This document shows positions 11,284-22,090 of a stretch of DNA of 64,000 nucleotides, piece by piece (within the stretch, counting starts at the first letter, position 1; each line of letters starts with the position of its first letter). The notes below the pieces were generated by a model that searched no databases, was not told the origin of the DNA, and was given only the letters and a program-made list of their open reading frames with translations. The DNA comes from Drosophila pseudoobscura (Eukaryota; Arthropoda; Insecta; Diptera; Drosophilidae). Position numbers and translations under genes: made by a program. The stretch spans positions 16,811,001 through 16,875,000 of the forward strand of contig NC_046683.1 of the NCBI RefSeq assembly GCF_009870125.1, in the 5' to 3' direction.

Positions 11284-11797
11284 TTAAGATCTCTTATGAG
11301 TACCCCCTTCGAACCTCACAACACTACGGCGATTGTTCTGCTCCTTCCGGCCCACACCGCTTAGCATGGGCGTGGCCTCGTCGTCATCATTGGAGTCGGG
11401 TTCATCCTCCACATCCAGACGATCCCTGACAGCCTCCACAGCGGCTTTCCTCTGCTGATGCTGGTGCTGGTGCGGATGCTGATGCTGGTGCTTGTGTGCC
11501 TCCATCATGAGCTCACTTAGGTCGTGCAGATCACTGGGATTGGGGGTCTCCTGTCCGCGGCTATGGCTGTGGCTGTCCCGTTCCAGATCCTGGCCTCCTG
11601 GCTCCGCGGGGCCCTGCTCGATCTCCGAGTTGCTGCTGTGGGTGCTGCTGCTGAGGATGGCGGCCGTTACCTCTGTGGCGATGATCGTGTGGATGTCATT
11701 GTTCGATTTGCTCTTCTGTTTACTGCGGCGGTAGGAGGTCAGACTTGTGGTCATGCGGCCCAGCAGGCCCTTCTTAACGTTGATGGTGGAGAAGTAG
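11284..11797 (-). CDS. Possible alternative last exon of forked (His/Gln-rich tail), or end of a nested gene
   Basis: The reading frame opens after the acceptor ATCCCTCTAG (AG at 11799-11798), with one base completing a phase-2 codon, and runs 170 codons to a TAA at 11286-11284. The start is ordered and basic (YFSTINVKKGLLGRMTTSL, YRRSKQKSKSNNDIHTIIATEV). It is followed by an Asp/Glu/Ser-rich middle, a His-Gln repeat (HKHQHQHPHQHQHQQ) and a final block (DEATPMLSGVG, RRSVVRFEGG). Both the codon bias and the conserved-looking first 50 residues indicate real coding sequence. The acceptor phase fits the donor of forked exon 18371-17994, so a short forked isoform ending here is possible. The alternative is a nested gene whose first exons I cannot see. 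I do not recognise the protein from a known family. Confidence 0.55.
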
Positions 11798-13297
11798 CTA
11801 GAGGGATGGGATTGCAAGGAGGGTTGTACGGATGGCCAGTGTTGGTAAGGTTCAAGAACAATTTGCTGTGGCAGGGGCTGTGGGCTGGGGTGGTGTGTGT
11901 GTGTTCGAGTGTGTGCGATAGTCTCAGTTTGGATTGGATTGATTGCTTGATTGATTGTTTGATTGGTAAAGTGCTTGGTGCTTGTGTTGAATTGGACTTG
12001 CAGGAATCTCTTGATCGCTTCATGGCCTTGGCTTACCTACTCAAAAAAACAGTCAACACTTTCGTTTTTGGCACCACTCGTGCCTTGAGGTTTTCTTCTG
12101 CCTTGCCTTCTGGTTTTCCGTTTATTTCACTCTGGTTTTCCCAATACCGTTAAACTTAACACTGAATCAAGAGCAAACATAAAAAAATATGAAACTGGTT
12201 TAGGAAAAATCACTTGATTTAGATGTTTTTCGGTTTTCTTTTCGGTTTCGTGGATTTGCATATCGAGTTTTTCGGTCTGCGTCCTAGATCGTATACAGAT
12301 TTATCGTATCGTTTCGTATCGTATCCCGGTTTATATGGAACACACTTTACGAGTATCGCATCTCTCTGCTGAAACCGAAAGTCTGTTTCGGCCCGGCTCT
12401 GGATCCGTTGTCTGGCTTCCGATGTGGCTGCTTCGAGATTAAACCCTCGATGCTCGATCTGCTCGACAAACTTCTAGTAAAACACTATTTCTCTGCCGCC
12501 TCTGCCGCTGCCCCTCCTCCGATCTGGCACTTATCTTTTTTTTTGTATTTTGGTGAAATTAACGCTTAAAAGCGAGAAAAAAAACTGCACTGGGATGAAG
12601 ATAGAGGTGGAGGTGGACACGTTGGAGGAGGGGAGGGGGCGGTGCACCAGACTGTGTTTCTCTGTGTTACGCCTGACTCCCAGTAGATGCCGCGGGCCGT
12701 GTGGCGTCTGCTGCTGCTGCTGTTACCATTTAGCTGGCAACGCGAGCACAGCACTGCTTTCCACATGCCACACAGTGGGGCAAACGTGCAAGCGGTCATT
12801 TATGGTATACTGGATTACTATTAGACATATCTGTATATTCCCTTCCATACAGGTATCTTCTTTGCAACTATCTTAGGTTCTTTTCCATGTATCTTTTTGA
12901 GTTTCTATAATCTATATCCTACCCTATCCTATATCCTATAGAAAGCCTTTATTAGTTCTTCCGCTTGAATCGGCTAAAGTTTTCATTCTACTATATTCTG
13001 CTCCTCCGAACTATTCTATTAGTAATGTATTCCACTAGCCCTATAGATGTCTATCATCGCTACCTCTTACTTTTTTATACTAAAAGATTCTTTAAAGCTA
13101 ATACTTGGATATTTCCGCTGCCATCAGGCAATCTGTCAAGCTTCTCTCATTTGATCTGTATGTTATCTACTATATCTCCTTTGGAAATTATACCTCCCTT
13201 CTCATAGCCATTGTCCCACTGTGCTTTCGCCCCTCGCCAATGATGCTGGCGCTGCCAAGCGGTGGCGACGATGATGGGTAATGTGCAGATATACATA

Positions 13298-13339
13298 TAC
13301 TCGTACTCGTAGTCGTACTCGTACTCGTACTCGCACTCG
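13298..13339. repeat. Hexamer microsatellite (TACTCG)n
   Basis: About seven imperfect copies of TACTCG, drifting to CACTCG at the right end. The same hexamer (as GAGTAC) recurs at 48774-48846. Confidence 0.8.
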
Positions 13340-13439
13340 CATCTGTACTGTTCACTTAGTCAACTGGCTTACGACTTCATGGGTATTGCACACACACGGC
13401 ATAGCCGAGACCGACACCGGGCACTGTGAGATACACCGC

Positions 13440-13493
13440 AGACAGAGAGAGGGAGAGAGCCAGAGAGACAGAGGGTGAGAGGGAGAGAGAGCG
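13440..13493. repeat. GA-rich tract
   Basis: Clustered GAGAG and GGGAGAGAG units over about 50 bases. Such tracts bind GAGA factor/CLAMP in flies and, on the X, resemble dosage-compensation entry motifs. Function here is not shown. Confidence 0.5.
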
Positions 13494-15217
13494 TGGAAGA
13501 AGGCGCTTCAAGTGGCTTTCTTCGTCCGACTTCGGACGACTTGTTACATTTTCCAGCTTTTCTCGCTTTAGAAATGAATTGTAAACCAATTAAAGTTGAT
13601 TTTTCATCTTTATCCCCCCCCTCCCCCCCCTCCGACGTCTCCCCCACCCGCCTATACCATGACGTGCTCTCCTCTGTTTCAGCTTCTGTTTGGTTTTTCT
13701 TCTGCTGTGGCTTCTTTGGTGAAATAGGTGAAAATACAGTAAGAAATATATATCTATATATATATATATTCCCAATTTGATATCTTCTCCTTTCTGCACT
13801 GCTCTGCTCTGCTCTGTTGTTTTTTGTTTTGTGTGTGTTTTTCTTTTCTAATTGCAATTTAATAATTATTTTTTAATTTATTTAATGTGTCTTGCCATAT
13901 AGAAAACCAAATTGAAGCCCCGACAAATGAAAGGCGGAATAATTGACGTGCAGACGAAAGCAGGAGGATGGGTATGGGGATGGGTATGGGGATGGGGCGG
14001 AGAGGCCTCACACGCACCTCGTTAGATGTGCCAGTTGACAGTTAGATGAATACTCGTTTATGACGCGGCAGCCCCAACATACAGCAGTGTTTAATTGAAC
14101 ATTTGCGTGCACAAGTGTGGCTGGCCGCTGCCAATCGCCGATCACTGAGTGAATGCAGAATGAAAGCAACTCGGACTCGGATGACACAAATATACCACTG
14201 GGAGATACAGATACAGATACAGACACAGACAGAGACAGATAAAGAGCGACAATGAGACAATCTTACAAATCGATTGATAGAAAACTTTAAATGATATTCA
14301 GGCATTTGTGGGAACCGACAGCGACTCAATATTCTCCCATTTGTGGGTTTCAAGTGATCATTTGATCATTCCAGAACCATTTGTCCCACCACTGAGTGTA
14401 GTTCAAGGCAGTTCAAGGGCATTCAACCACTTAACGGGCTTTCCAGCATACATTTTCGAGCTTCATTTACGAATTGAGTCTCATCGCATTATCCATTTCA
14501 ATCTATCTACCTAAATATATGCTAGACCATCTCCGAATACATTTATTCTTACATCTTTCGATGCATCTTTTTAAATTGTCCAGAGTTCTGTCTGTGTTCC
14601 ATCTTTTGTAGCTTAAAAAGTGTGTCTTTCGGTCTGAACCATAGAAATAAAAGTAAATATCTAACTATCTGTCTGTCTATCTTTTTCTTTGTCTATAAGT
14701 ATCTTTCGATACTTAAATTCAATCGAGTAAGGCAGTAGAACTAGCTTAAACATGGCTAGTTGTGGGTAATCTTTCTAGAAAGCCATGTCCCATTTCTGAT
14801 CCATCTAATGATTCTATCAATCTATTCTATCTATTCCACGGGTACATCCCATGTAATCTTTGACTATTTCCCTCTATTAATCAATATATCACTCATCTTT
14901 CGATCTCTTTTTATACTGAAGCCCTATCAGAGCCTGGCCGATGCAGATCTTTATCGTATTTACAGGTTTCCAGCATTATCGATAGGCCATTACAGAGTCC
15001 ATTAGCACAGTTTGCTGTCCATTTAGGTGACTGGCAGTTGCAGTCTCAATATGGATTATTTTGTATTAGATTAGGTTTAGTTTTCCTTCCAGGTTCCACA
15101 AGCACAGAGCACTCACAGTATATTTTCGTTGTTGGAATTTTGTATAACTTGTATAACACACACACACACTCACACACCACCAAGCCGCGCAAAACGAAAC
15201 AAAAAACGATCACAGTT

Positions 15218-15763
15218 TTATTGAGATACGGATTGGTGGGGAGTCCTATCCGATTCGGCTTGTTCTTGGGGCAGTCTTTCGAGGCATCCTCCTCGCTGCC
15301 TGGCCAATTGATTATTTGAAACTGAATGGCTGGAAGATGCGGCCGAGGCTACCTTTTCATGGTTGCGGTTACTGGATCTCGAGCTGGCTTCAGCATTGAG
15401 CTCAATCTTGTTGCTACTGTTTGATGAGTGTTGTTGCCGATGTTGCCGATGTTGCTGTTGTTGCTGTTGTTTCTGTTGTATCTTGCAGTTCTTTGGTACA
15501 CTGAAACTGTTAATTAATTCGCGTTCCGATTCGTTAACTGCATTCGAAATACTTTGAAGCGCGAAATTTTGTCGGCTTCTTCTGGCTGACCAGCGCGTTG
15601 CAAGCTCTCTGAGGTGGCACTGGCAGGGGCTGCTGGGCAGGAGGCGACTGGCAGGCGGAGGCGGTGGCGGTGGCGGAGGCGTGGCCGCAGCTTTCAGGCC
15701 CGAGCTGCTGCATCGAGCATCAGAGTCCGAAGAAGCGAGACGAAACCGTGCCAGATCCCACAT
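15218..15763 (-). CDS. Possible nested gene or second alternative last exon of forked
   Basis: The ORF runs from ATG at 15763 to a TAA at 15220-15218 (181 residues). The stop overlaps an AATAAA polyadenylation signal (15217-15222 on the minus strand). The middle has gene-like composition (NFALQSISNAVNESERELIN, then FSVPKNCKIQQK), followed by polyQ, HRQHRQQH and a Ser/Asn-rich tail ending HQSVSQ. Within it, TTAACAGTTTCAG at about 15513-15501 would make a phase-2 acceptor leaving a 93-residue tail, the same phase as the forked donor at 17994. It could thus be a second alternative terminal exon, or a small independent gene using the ATG at 15763. No family is recognised. The low-complexity parts reduce confidence. 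Confidence 0.35.
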   Translation of the reverse strand: MWDLARFRLASSDSDARCSSSGLKAAATPPPPPPPPPASRLLPSSPCQCHLRELATRWSARRSRQNFALQSISNAVNESERELINSFSVPKNCKIQQKQQQQQQHRQHRQQHSSNSSNKIELNAEASSRSSNRNHEKVASAASSSHSVSNNQLARQRGGCLERLPQEQAESDRTPHQSVSQ

Positions 15764-17993
15764 TTGGAATCAAAATTCAAATTCATTCTTTGGCCGCATG
15801 TTGCTGCCACTGCCACTGCCACAGACACTGCCGCTGCTGCTGCTGCTGCTGCTGCTGCTTGTAACGGTGCGATGCGATGTGGGTAAACGGTAACAGCACC
15901 ACCAGTGCAGCAGAGCAGAGTCAAGACGGAACGGAACGGAACGAAATGAAATGAAAGCACCGTTCGCTTCGACTGGCCAAACGCGAATAGCCAGCGCCAA
16001 CATCGAGTGGCCAACGCTGGCAGTGCCACTGCCACCGCCACTGCCGCTTCCAACGCTGCCCCAACCAGCTCAACCCAAGCTCAGCTGGGGCAGCCATCAG
16101 CCACCAGCAGCCGACTCGCCGAGCGGGGCAAACCAGCTTTCTGCCCCAAGAAGCGCTGCCTCGGGCCGCTGCCTCTCCACGCAATATTATCAAATGGTCT
16201 ACGCCGAAGGCTGGCGTAAGAGTTATCCGGCTGAATAGACAAGCGGATCAGATCAGATCAGATCAGTCTTCGTTCTTCTCTATCCATCAGAGCTGTGCTT
16301 CATTGCATCAAAATATACACAAACCACCTTCAATCTATACCACGGACAGGAAATAGTGATCTTTTTTGTAGGTATATCCTATGCATATCCAGCCAAAAAC
16401 ACAACATAGAACTTATATATAATAATTAGGGTACCATGATATATCCTAGATTACTATTAAAACATATTATTAAAAATATATACAAAAATTATTACACAAA
16501 TCTGGATAATGACTCGCCAAAGCCGAACCACTGTCTAGTTCTATGTATCCCAAGCTAGAACTCATCGAGCAGGCCTCGTTCTTTAGCTGCAATCCCTGGG
16601 TAAAGGATTCAACAGCATCTCCAGCGTTCCGCATCGTCTTTGCATACAAAATTATCGAATAGTTTAAGGCGGGGGTTGCTTCGAAAGTTATTGACCATAA
16701 AGCGAATAGGTTTCGTGCTGGCAAGGTTATATCGGTTAATCGGTTAGAACCAGTGAAATCTATCCGCTGGCCAGAACTGATCGAACAGCCGGCATCGCAG
16801 CCAGCTTTTGTTGCTTTCTGTGTCGCTGTGTCAGCTGTCATGTCAATTGATCTGGCTCGGCGCGATATAAATATGAATTTCAGCTAGCATCTGACCAGAT
16901 CGGACCAGATCCAGGGTGCCAGGAGAGCGGGGAGATGGCAATTGGAGAGAACAGAATGGGAATGGAGTGGAGTGGAGTGGGGTGGAGATCAGGCTTTGGC
17001 ATTGATTCTGATTCCTTGACTGGTCCGAGGTTGCTCCACTTCGATTCGAATGAAAGAAACTTGTTGCAACGGTGCTTTTGTGGTGCACAGTGGCGGTGCC
17101 GCCACAGCTCCACCGGCTCACCTGCTCACCTGCTCACCGCTCACCGCTCGCCTGCCGACATCCAGTTTGACTCCAATTGAAAATAGCACAAGATAGAACC
17201 AAACTTGGCTTCAAAGCCGGCTGGAAGCTGCAACGCGCTTCGCTGGCTTGCCTTGCCTCAGTCATGTGGCCATGTGGCTCCCATTCGGAGCTGGAACAAT
17301 TAAATGAATCTTCTTTGGACGCGTGCTCTTCGGGGCGATAGGAATTTGGGGTGAATCGAGTAGCCGGGCGGGGATCGTTGGCCCACTTGCTGGATCGCAG
17401 AGCACCTTCTGGCACGCCCTCCCCAGCTCCACATCATTCTTTCCTCATTGTCGGATGAGCTAATAAGCTTCAATTAGCGCATTTAATTGACTGTTTGGAG
17501 ATCTCAAAATGTTCGATGGGGCCAAGGTAATCGTTTCTCCGCTCAAAATCATTCGGGAAACTAAACTCTGAAGGGGTTTGCCTTATGATAATCAGATCGT
17601 TGCTCTACTGAGCATTAAATATAGAAAACTGTTGAAATTATATTCTAGAAAATGCCTAGCATCATTGGAAAACAGTAATCGTAGAACACAGTGACCCATT
17701 CTTGAGAGCTTACTATATTTATCCAGCGCAGAGTTTCCTTTCCAATATACATACAATATAAGTGGAGTGGAAGTAATTGCTTAATCGAAAGATAACTCCA
17801 TCGAATGGGAGCTTGGACAAATCAAGGAAATAATAAAATACAAATGGGGCGACTACGACAATCGATCGTCGAGCTCCCCCACCATTTAGCATCGGATATT
17901 GCATATTTGATGCTGGATAAAACACATAAAGAACGACAGCAGAGCTTTCACTCCATACGACATTTGGCAGGTTTTGGCTGCGATTTGACTTAC
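15764..17993. other. forked intron, no confident gene
   Basis: Contains (CAG)n/(CTG)n at 15829-15858, ATCAG repeats at 16246-16267 and GGAGTGGAGT repeats near 16960-16985. A 123-codon minus-strand ORF (16841-16470) starts with ATG and has a non-repetitive sequence but no family resemblance, no clear promoter and no AATAAA, so it is left uncalled. Confidence 0.5.
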
Positions 17994-18371
17994 CAAATAT
18001 CCACAGATGCTGCCACCAGCAGTTGCACACAATCGAGGCAGCCGCGCGCGGCGGCATAGTGCAGGGCCAGCGCCCCTCCGTTGGGCCTTTCGTTCGCCGA
18101 AACATTCCCCGGATGGTGCAGTTGGCTGATGTTGCTCATGTTCATCATCTGGAGGGGTCCTGGTCCTCCGCCCAGGTACGAATCCAGCTGGTGAGCGTGC
18201 ATTCTGTTAAGGTTGCTGTTGCTGTTGCTGTTGTTGCCGTTGCCGATGACCTTGTTGTTGCTGTGCAGATTATTCAACTTCTGGCTTTTAGCGTTGTTGT
18301 TGTTGTTGTTGTTGTTGATGCGGTTGTGCTTCAAGTGCAGATTCGAGCTTAGAGCATAGTCGTTTATGGTT
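17994..18371 (-). CDS. f: forked exon, Asn-rich linker and first ankyrin repeat
   Basis: The acceptor TTTACCCAG (AG at 18373-18372) is followed by one base of a phase-2 codon. The donor is ATTTG|GTAAGT (GT at 17993-17992), phase 2. The 125 codons read TINDYALSSNLHLKHNRI, then an Asn run, an N/G/S-rich linker, and NGGALALHYAAARGCLDCVQ, which is an ankyrin repeat core. The join to exon 10432-10249 produces a Cys codon and keeps ankyrin spacing. Because its acceptor is phase 2, this exon can accept either upstream candidate (21165 or 32601). Confidence 0.88.
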
Positions 18372-21164
18372 CTGGGTAAATGAGAAAAACAATTGGATTA
18401 TAGTAATATAAATATTAAAGAAGGTGTTTTTCTTAAACTTTTTTTAAAGAGATCTATCAATTTATCGCGAACAATTTTTGTGAGGCCTTATTAATTTCAG
18501 AAAATTATATTTGTGCTTTAAATAATAATGTCTCTTAGAATGGCTATAGCGAATCGGCCATAGATACTGATTCAAACAAAGTCAGATTAGTAGCAGCCAA
18601 AAGTAAGGCTGTTACACATCTCATCTAAATATGTCCTTAATCTTAGTTAAAGATTTTTTTGGCAGATACTTTGGCTGATAAAATAAAATACAAAAAAGGA
18701 AAGGTTTTACATATAAAAGTGCATATGTTAATACAAGAAATTGTATACAGAAAGTCTAGCCCGATTCGCAGAGTTTTGCCATTTTGTAACCCAACTCCGA
18801 AATCGAATTCTGCTTTTTTTGTGGCATATTTTGGCTTATATCCTTGAATCCCTTTTGATAGTTGACATTTCTATTACTGAGGAGTTGCTTAATCTTATAT
18901 TATGTGTGATATTTTTGTACAATTTACTGCTGTTCTTCAATGGATGTCTTAGAGCTGGGGCTTTGCGATGCTGAGAGAGCAGTTGAATCGCCAAGAGACC
19001 ATCATATCACGGAAAAATCGCTAATGGCTGCCCAGATTGGGGAAAACAGTAAGAATTATAGTCAAGACCCGCCATATACATATCTGCAATCGCTTAGGAA
19101 ATTAAACTGATTCAAACGGAAGTGCCTTGAAGCTTTCAAAAAAGTGTTGCCTACTTTTGCGCATGCGCTTGAAAATAAATTGCAGCCGACTTTGCTGCGG
19201 GAAAACAAAAGACTTGGGACACGAACTTGCGGGGCAACATGGCAGTATCAGCCATAAACCAGATAATGATCTCTCTTGTCTTTTATGTGTGATGAACAAT
19301 TGAAAAGCTTAAATGTGGAACTTATGGGCCACAATTCCCATTGATTTGAGCACTGAAGAGTACATTTTCAGTGCAATAAAACAGGAAAATGTACGTCATA
19401 TCGGTATAATGAAGGTGGGGAGTATGGAAGATGGGACAAATCGTTAAAGTTATTGAATAATTGGTTGCTATCTAACGAAGCACCTAAGCTATGTTACATT
19501 TGCATTACTTAAACAATGCAAAAAGACAGAAACAGTCCAATTATTTACACCGAAACAGCGGCTTACATTCGGCAAAACAAAATGATTAGATGCTCCTCTT
19601 AATTATTAAAGGAAGCACTGGCAATTAACGTTGATGGCATCTCCTTCGACTGCATTGGCTGACTTCAGCTGGTGCCCTTTTCCAAATCACTAAACCGGGT
19701 CAAGTCTACTGCCTCCGCTCGCTCCAGTCGTATTTATGGCATTGCTGACTCACTTGATCGTTTGTCTCCTCCTCGTCGTCGTCCCCTGCCGTTTCCGCTG
19801 CGGAGCCCCAATCATAATGATACTCTCGTAATGATAAAACCAACAAAGCGGCCTGCCCCTGCCCCTGCACCTGCTCAACGAGAAAAACTAAGCACACACG
19901 ACCGAAAATTAATTGCTAGCAGCGAAGCTGGATAGGGGCTCGAGGCACAAGATACCCCTTGCTTTCATAATTGTGCCTTCTATTTAATAATAATATATTG
20001 TGTTTATATTCACGCATAATGCTTCTATATTCGGATATACCTTTCGCTGTTTGAGGAAAATGGGAAAATGCTTTTCCGTTGTTGCTTTTGGTCTGCTTGC
20101 TCTGTGTGTGCGTGTGTTTGTGTTTGCTTTCCCAGTTTGGCGAATGATAAAGAAACAGAAAGCCGAGAAGACGACACTTTCTTCCAGTTTATTGCATCAA
20201 CGGTAGCAAAATGGAAACGGGCCGGTAGCAGGTGTCAACGAAGCAGGGCGGCAGGTGCCACAAGCCGCCGGCAAAGCCAACAAACACCGGGCATAAACGC
20301 CGCACAGAAAAGTGAGGAAAAAGTGAAATAAACTATTTGGCAAGAGCATTGGGGGCCAGTTGGTCAACCAAACTGGCGAACAGGGTTAGGGAACATCAAG
20401 ATCTGTTACGAGTCCCACAGATAAGACGAGAGTGCTAAGGGGTCAACATTTGATGCACGCAGCCGGACAGAGGGTCAGAGCAGGCTACTCTTTGGAAAAG
20501 ACTTCTCTCCTCTGATCTTCTCGTGATTTGTATGACATTTAGCACATTCATGGCAAATGGAGGGCAGATACCAGAATGCCAAGAGGAGTATATGCTTCAC
20601 AGTGGAGCAGTTCTACATCAAGGACTATTTTATTGCCTGTGGCTGGCAGAAACTACTCAGCAAAATCATTTTCAGCAGACCAATACTCGTATGTGTCCAT
20701 CATTTCTCCACTCATTAGCGTTATATCTAGTATAAGAAGAAATCATTGGGAAGGTGTCCAAGGGAAGAGGTAATAACTGAGAACGGAAGATGATAATCAA
20801 TTTTTGAATACCCACTCTGCCATTGGAAGTTATGGCAGCATGGGAAATTTGCACCATCCATTTGTAAGCCAAAAGATTTATATGGGAACAATCACTAGAG
20901 AGATGCTGCTCTGCCGAGCATAAGCAACATAAGAACACTTAATAGTGCGAAACACTTGAATCACTCGGCAAAAAATGAACAAACTTTGAGCTGATTTGGC
21001 TCGGTATTCCTTAGTCACACTTCACTGTACTGCAGATCAATTAAGTTTTGGAGTAGAGTTATTTTAAAAGTGTTTTTTTCTTTCTTTTTTTGTGTTCTCG
21101 TTTACCGTTCGAATTTCTGTCTGAACAGAAGATTGGAGGAGATTTCACTGCGTCCGAGGTTTAC
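18372..21164. other. forked intron, no gene seen
   Basis: AT-rich intronic DNA of 2.8 kb. A short C/T-rich and CCTGCCCCTG-type repeat lies at about 19750-19875. None of the open frames has codon bias, splice support or a recognisable motif. Confidence 0.55.
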
Positions 21165-22090
21165 CTTAATTTGATGGCAATGTCGCGACACTTGACGCAT
21201 GGCACCTGACCTGCCGAAGGAGTTACGCTGGCAGCTGCAGTGGCAGTGGCAGCTGCTCTCTTGGTCCCTGGACTGGCGATCGTGGCATACAGGGCCTCCT
21301 CTGGCTCTGGTTTTTCGGCCTCCGTTTCGGCCTCCGTTTCACTGGCAAAATCGACCACTAGCTGCTCCTCCTGTGGTCCCTGCTGCTGCTGCTGCTGCCG
21401 TCTGCTGAAGTAACCCACATGCTGGTCGACACCAGCGTTGGCGTCCAGGAGCACCCGCTCGTAGGCGGCGCTCTCGTTCTCACTGAGAGCGAAACGCTGC
21501 TCGAACACCCGCACGGGCAGCGAGCTCTTGCGCAGCACCTCCATCCGCTTGTGGCGCAGCTCGATGGAGAAGATGAGGCGGACCCGGACGAGGCGCCGCA
21601 GGCCTTGCTGCGTGGATTGGGCCCGCTGCAGGCGGCGCCGTTGCTGCCGCAACTCGAGCTTCTCTAGGCCGCGCAGCGACTTGGCATCCACCACCAGGCT
21701 GTTGCTGTGGCTCTGGCTGTGGCTCTGGTTGTAGTCCGCCACCGAGGTGAGGTCCAAGGCGGAGCGGGTGCGTCGCCACGGCACCAGATCGAAGTGGGTG
21801 CCCGGCCAGGGATGGAAGTTGACCTGGCTGACGGTCTTGTCCTTGTCCTGGCGCAGGATCCAGTCGGAGCTGGAGCTGGGGCTGGGGCTGGGCTTGCCTG
21901 CTCCTGGCTGTAGCTTAACGTGCTCGTTGCGGGCACTGGCCTCCGGCTTGTGGCGTTTGTAGCGCGGCACGAGAGTCGCCTCCAGCATGCGTGCATCCAG
22001 GCCGTAGTCGCGACGCAGCTGCTCGAGCTCTTTACTGCTGGCCGTGTACTGAGCACCGTTCCACACGATCACCGGCGAACTACTGGGCAT
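21165..22090 (-). CDS. f: forked, proximal alternative first coding exon
   Basis: ATG at 22090 is in a good context (GGGACCATGC) and opens 308 codons that end in phase 2 at TTAAG|GTAAAC (GT at 21164-21163). In-frame codons further upstream only offer non-ATG starts, so 22090 is preferred. The protein begins MPSSSPVIVWNGAQYTAS and then ELEQLRRDYGLDARMLEATL, LPVRVFEQRFALSENESAAY and a charged, probably helical Arg/Gln-rich stretch (LELRQQRRRLQRA). It finishes with QVPCVKCRDIAIKL, whose CVKC could bind metal. Joining to exon 18371-17994 gives KL-R-TINDYALSS. The exon is long, GC-rich and strongly biased, so it is surely coding. That it belongs to forked rests on phase and position. Confidence 0.75.

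Larger units (their letters stand above)
11798..15217. other. forked intron, simple-sequence rich, no gene seen
   Basis: Intronic DNA with several simple repeats: GATT-type sequence at 11930-11970, (TACTCG)n at 13298-13339, a GA-rich stretch at 13440-13493, C-runs at 13614-13630, AT-runs at 13747-13770, GGGTAT-type repeats at 13968-13995, CAGATA-type repeats at 14207-14235 and (CA)n at 15155-15176. Open frames here follow the repeats and have no codon bias. Confidence 0.5.
39..22090 (-). other. f: forked transcription unit (espin-like actin-bundling ankyrin protein), 3' end outside window
   Basis: Eight exons on the minus strand join with matching phases and consensus splice sites: 22090-21165, 18371-17994, 10432-10249, 8860-8678, 8603-7341, 7268-6776, 6568-6218 and 594-39. 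The assembled part codes for about 1,444 residues and stays open at the left edge. The ankyrin repeats, the long Q/N/H-rich middle, the proline-rich stretch and the C-terminal block from QLVLPFVPPSFPNK to KPSEYLKSI are what I recognise as Drosophila forked, the homologue of vertebrate espin. Forked cross-links actin filaments in bristle shafts, and its loss gives bent bristles. Known D. melanogaster forked makes several transcripts. The extra phase-2 exons here (33655-32601, 11797-11284, and perhaps 15500-15218) would fit that, but exon usage is inferred from phase only. Confidence 0.85.

Noticed and set aside
16470..16841. Minus-strand ORF of 123 codons with an ATG
   Set aside because: Non-repetitive but without codon bias, promoter, splice sites or AATAAA; kept only as a note.
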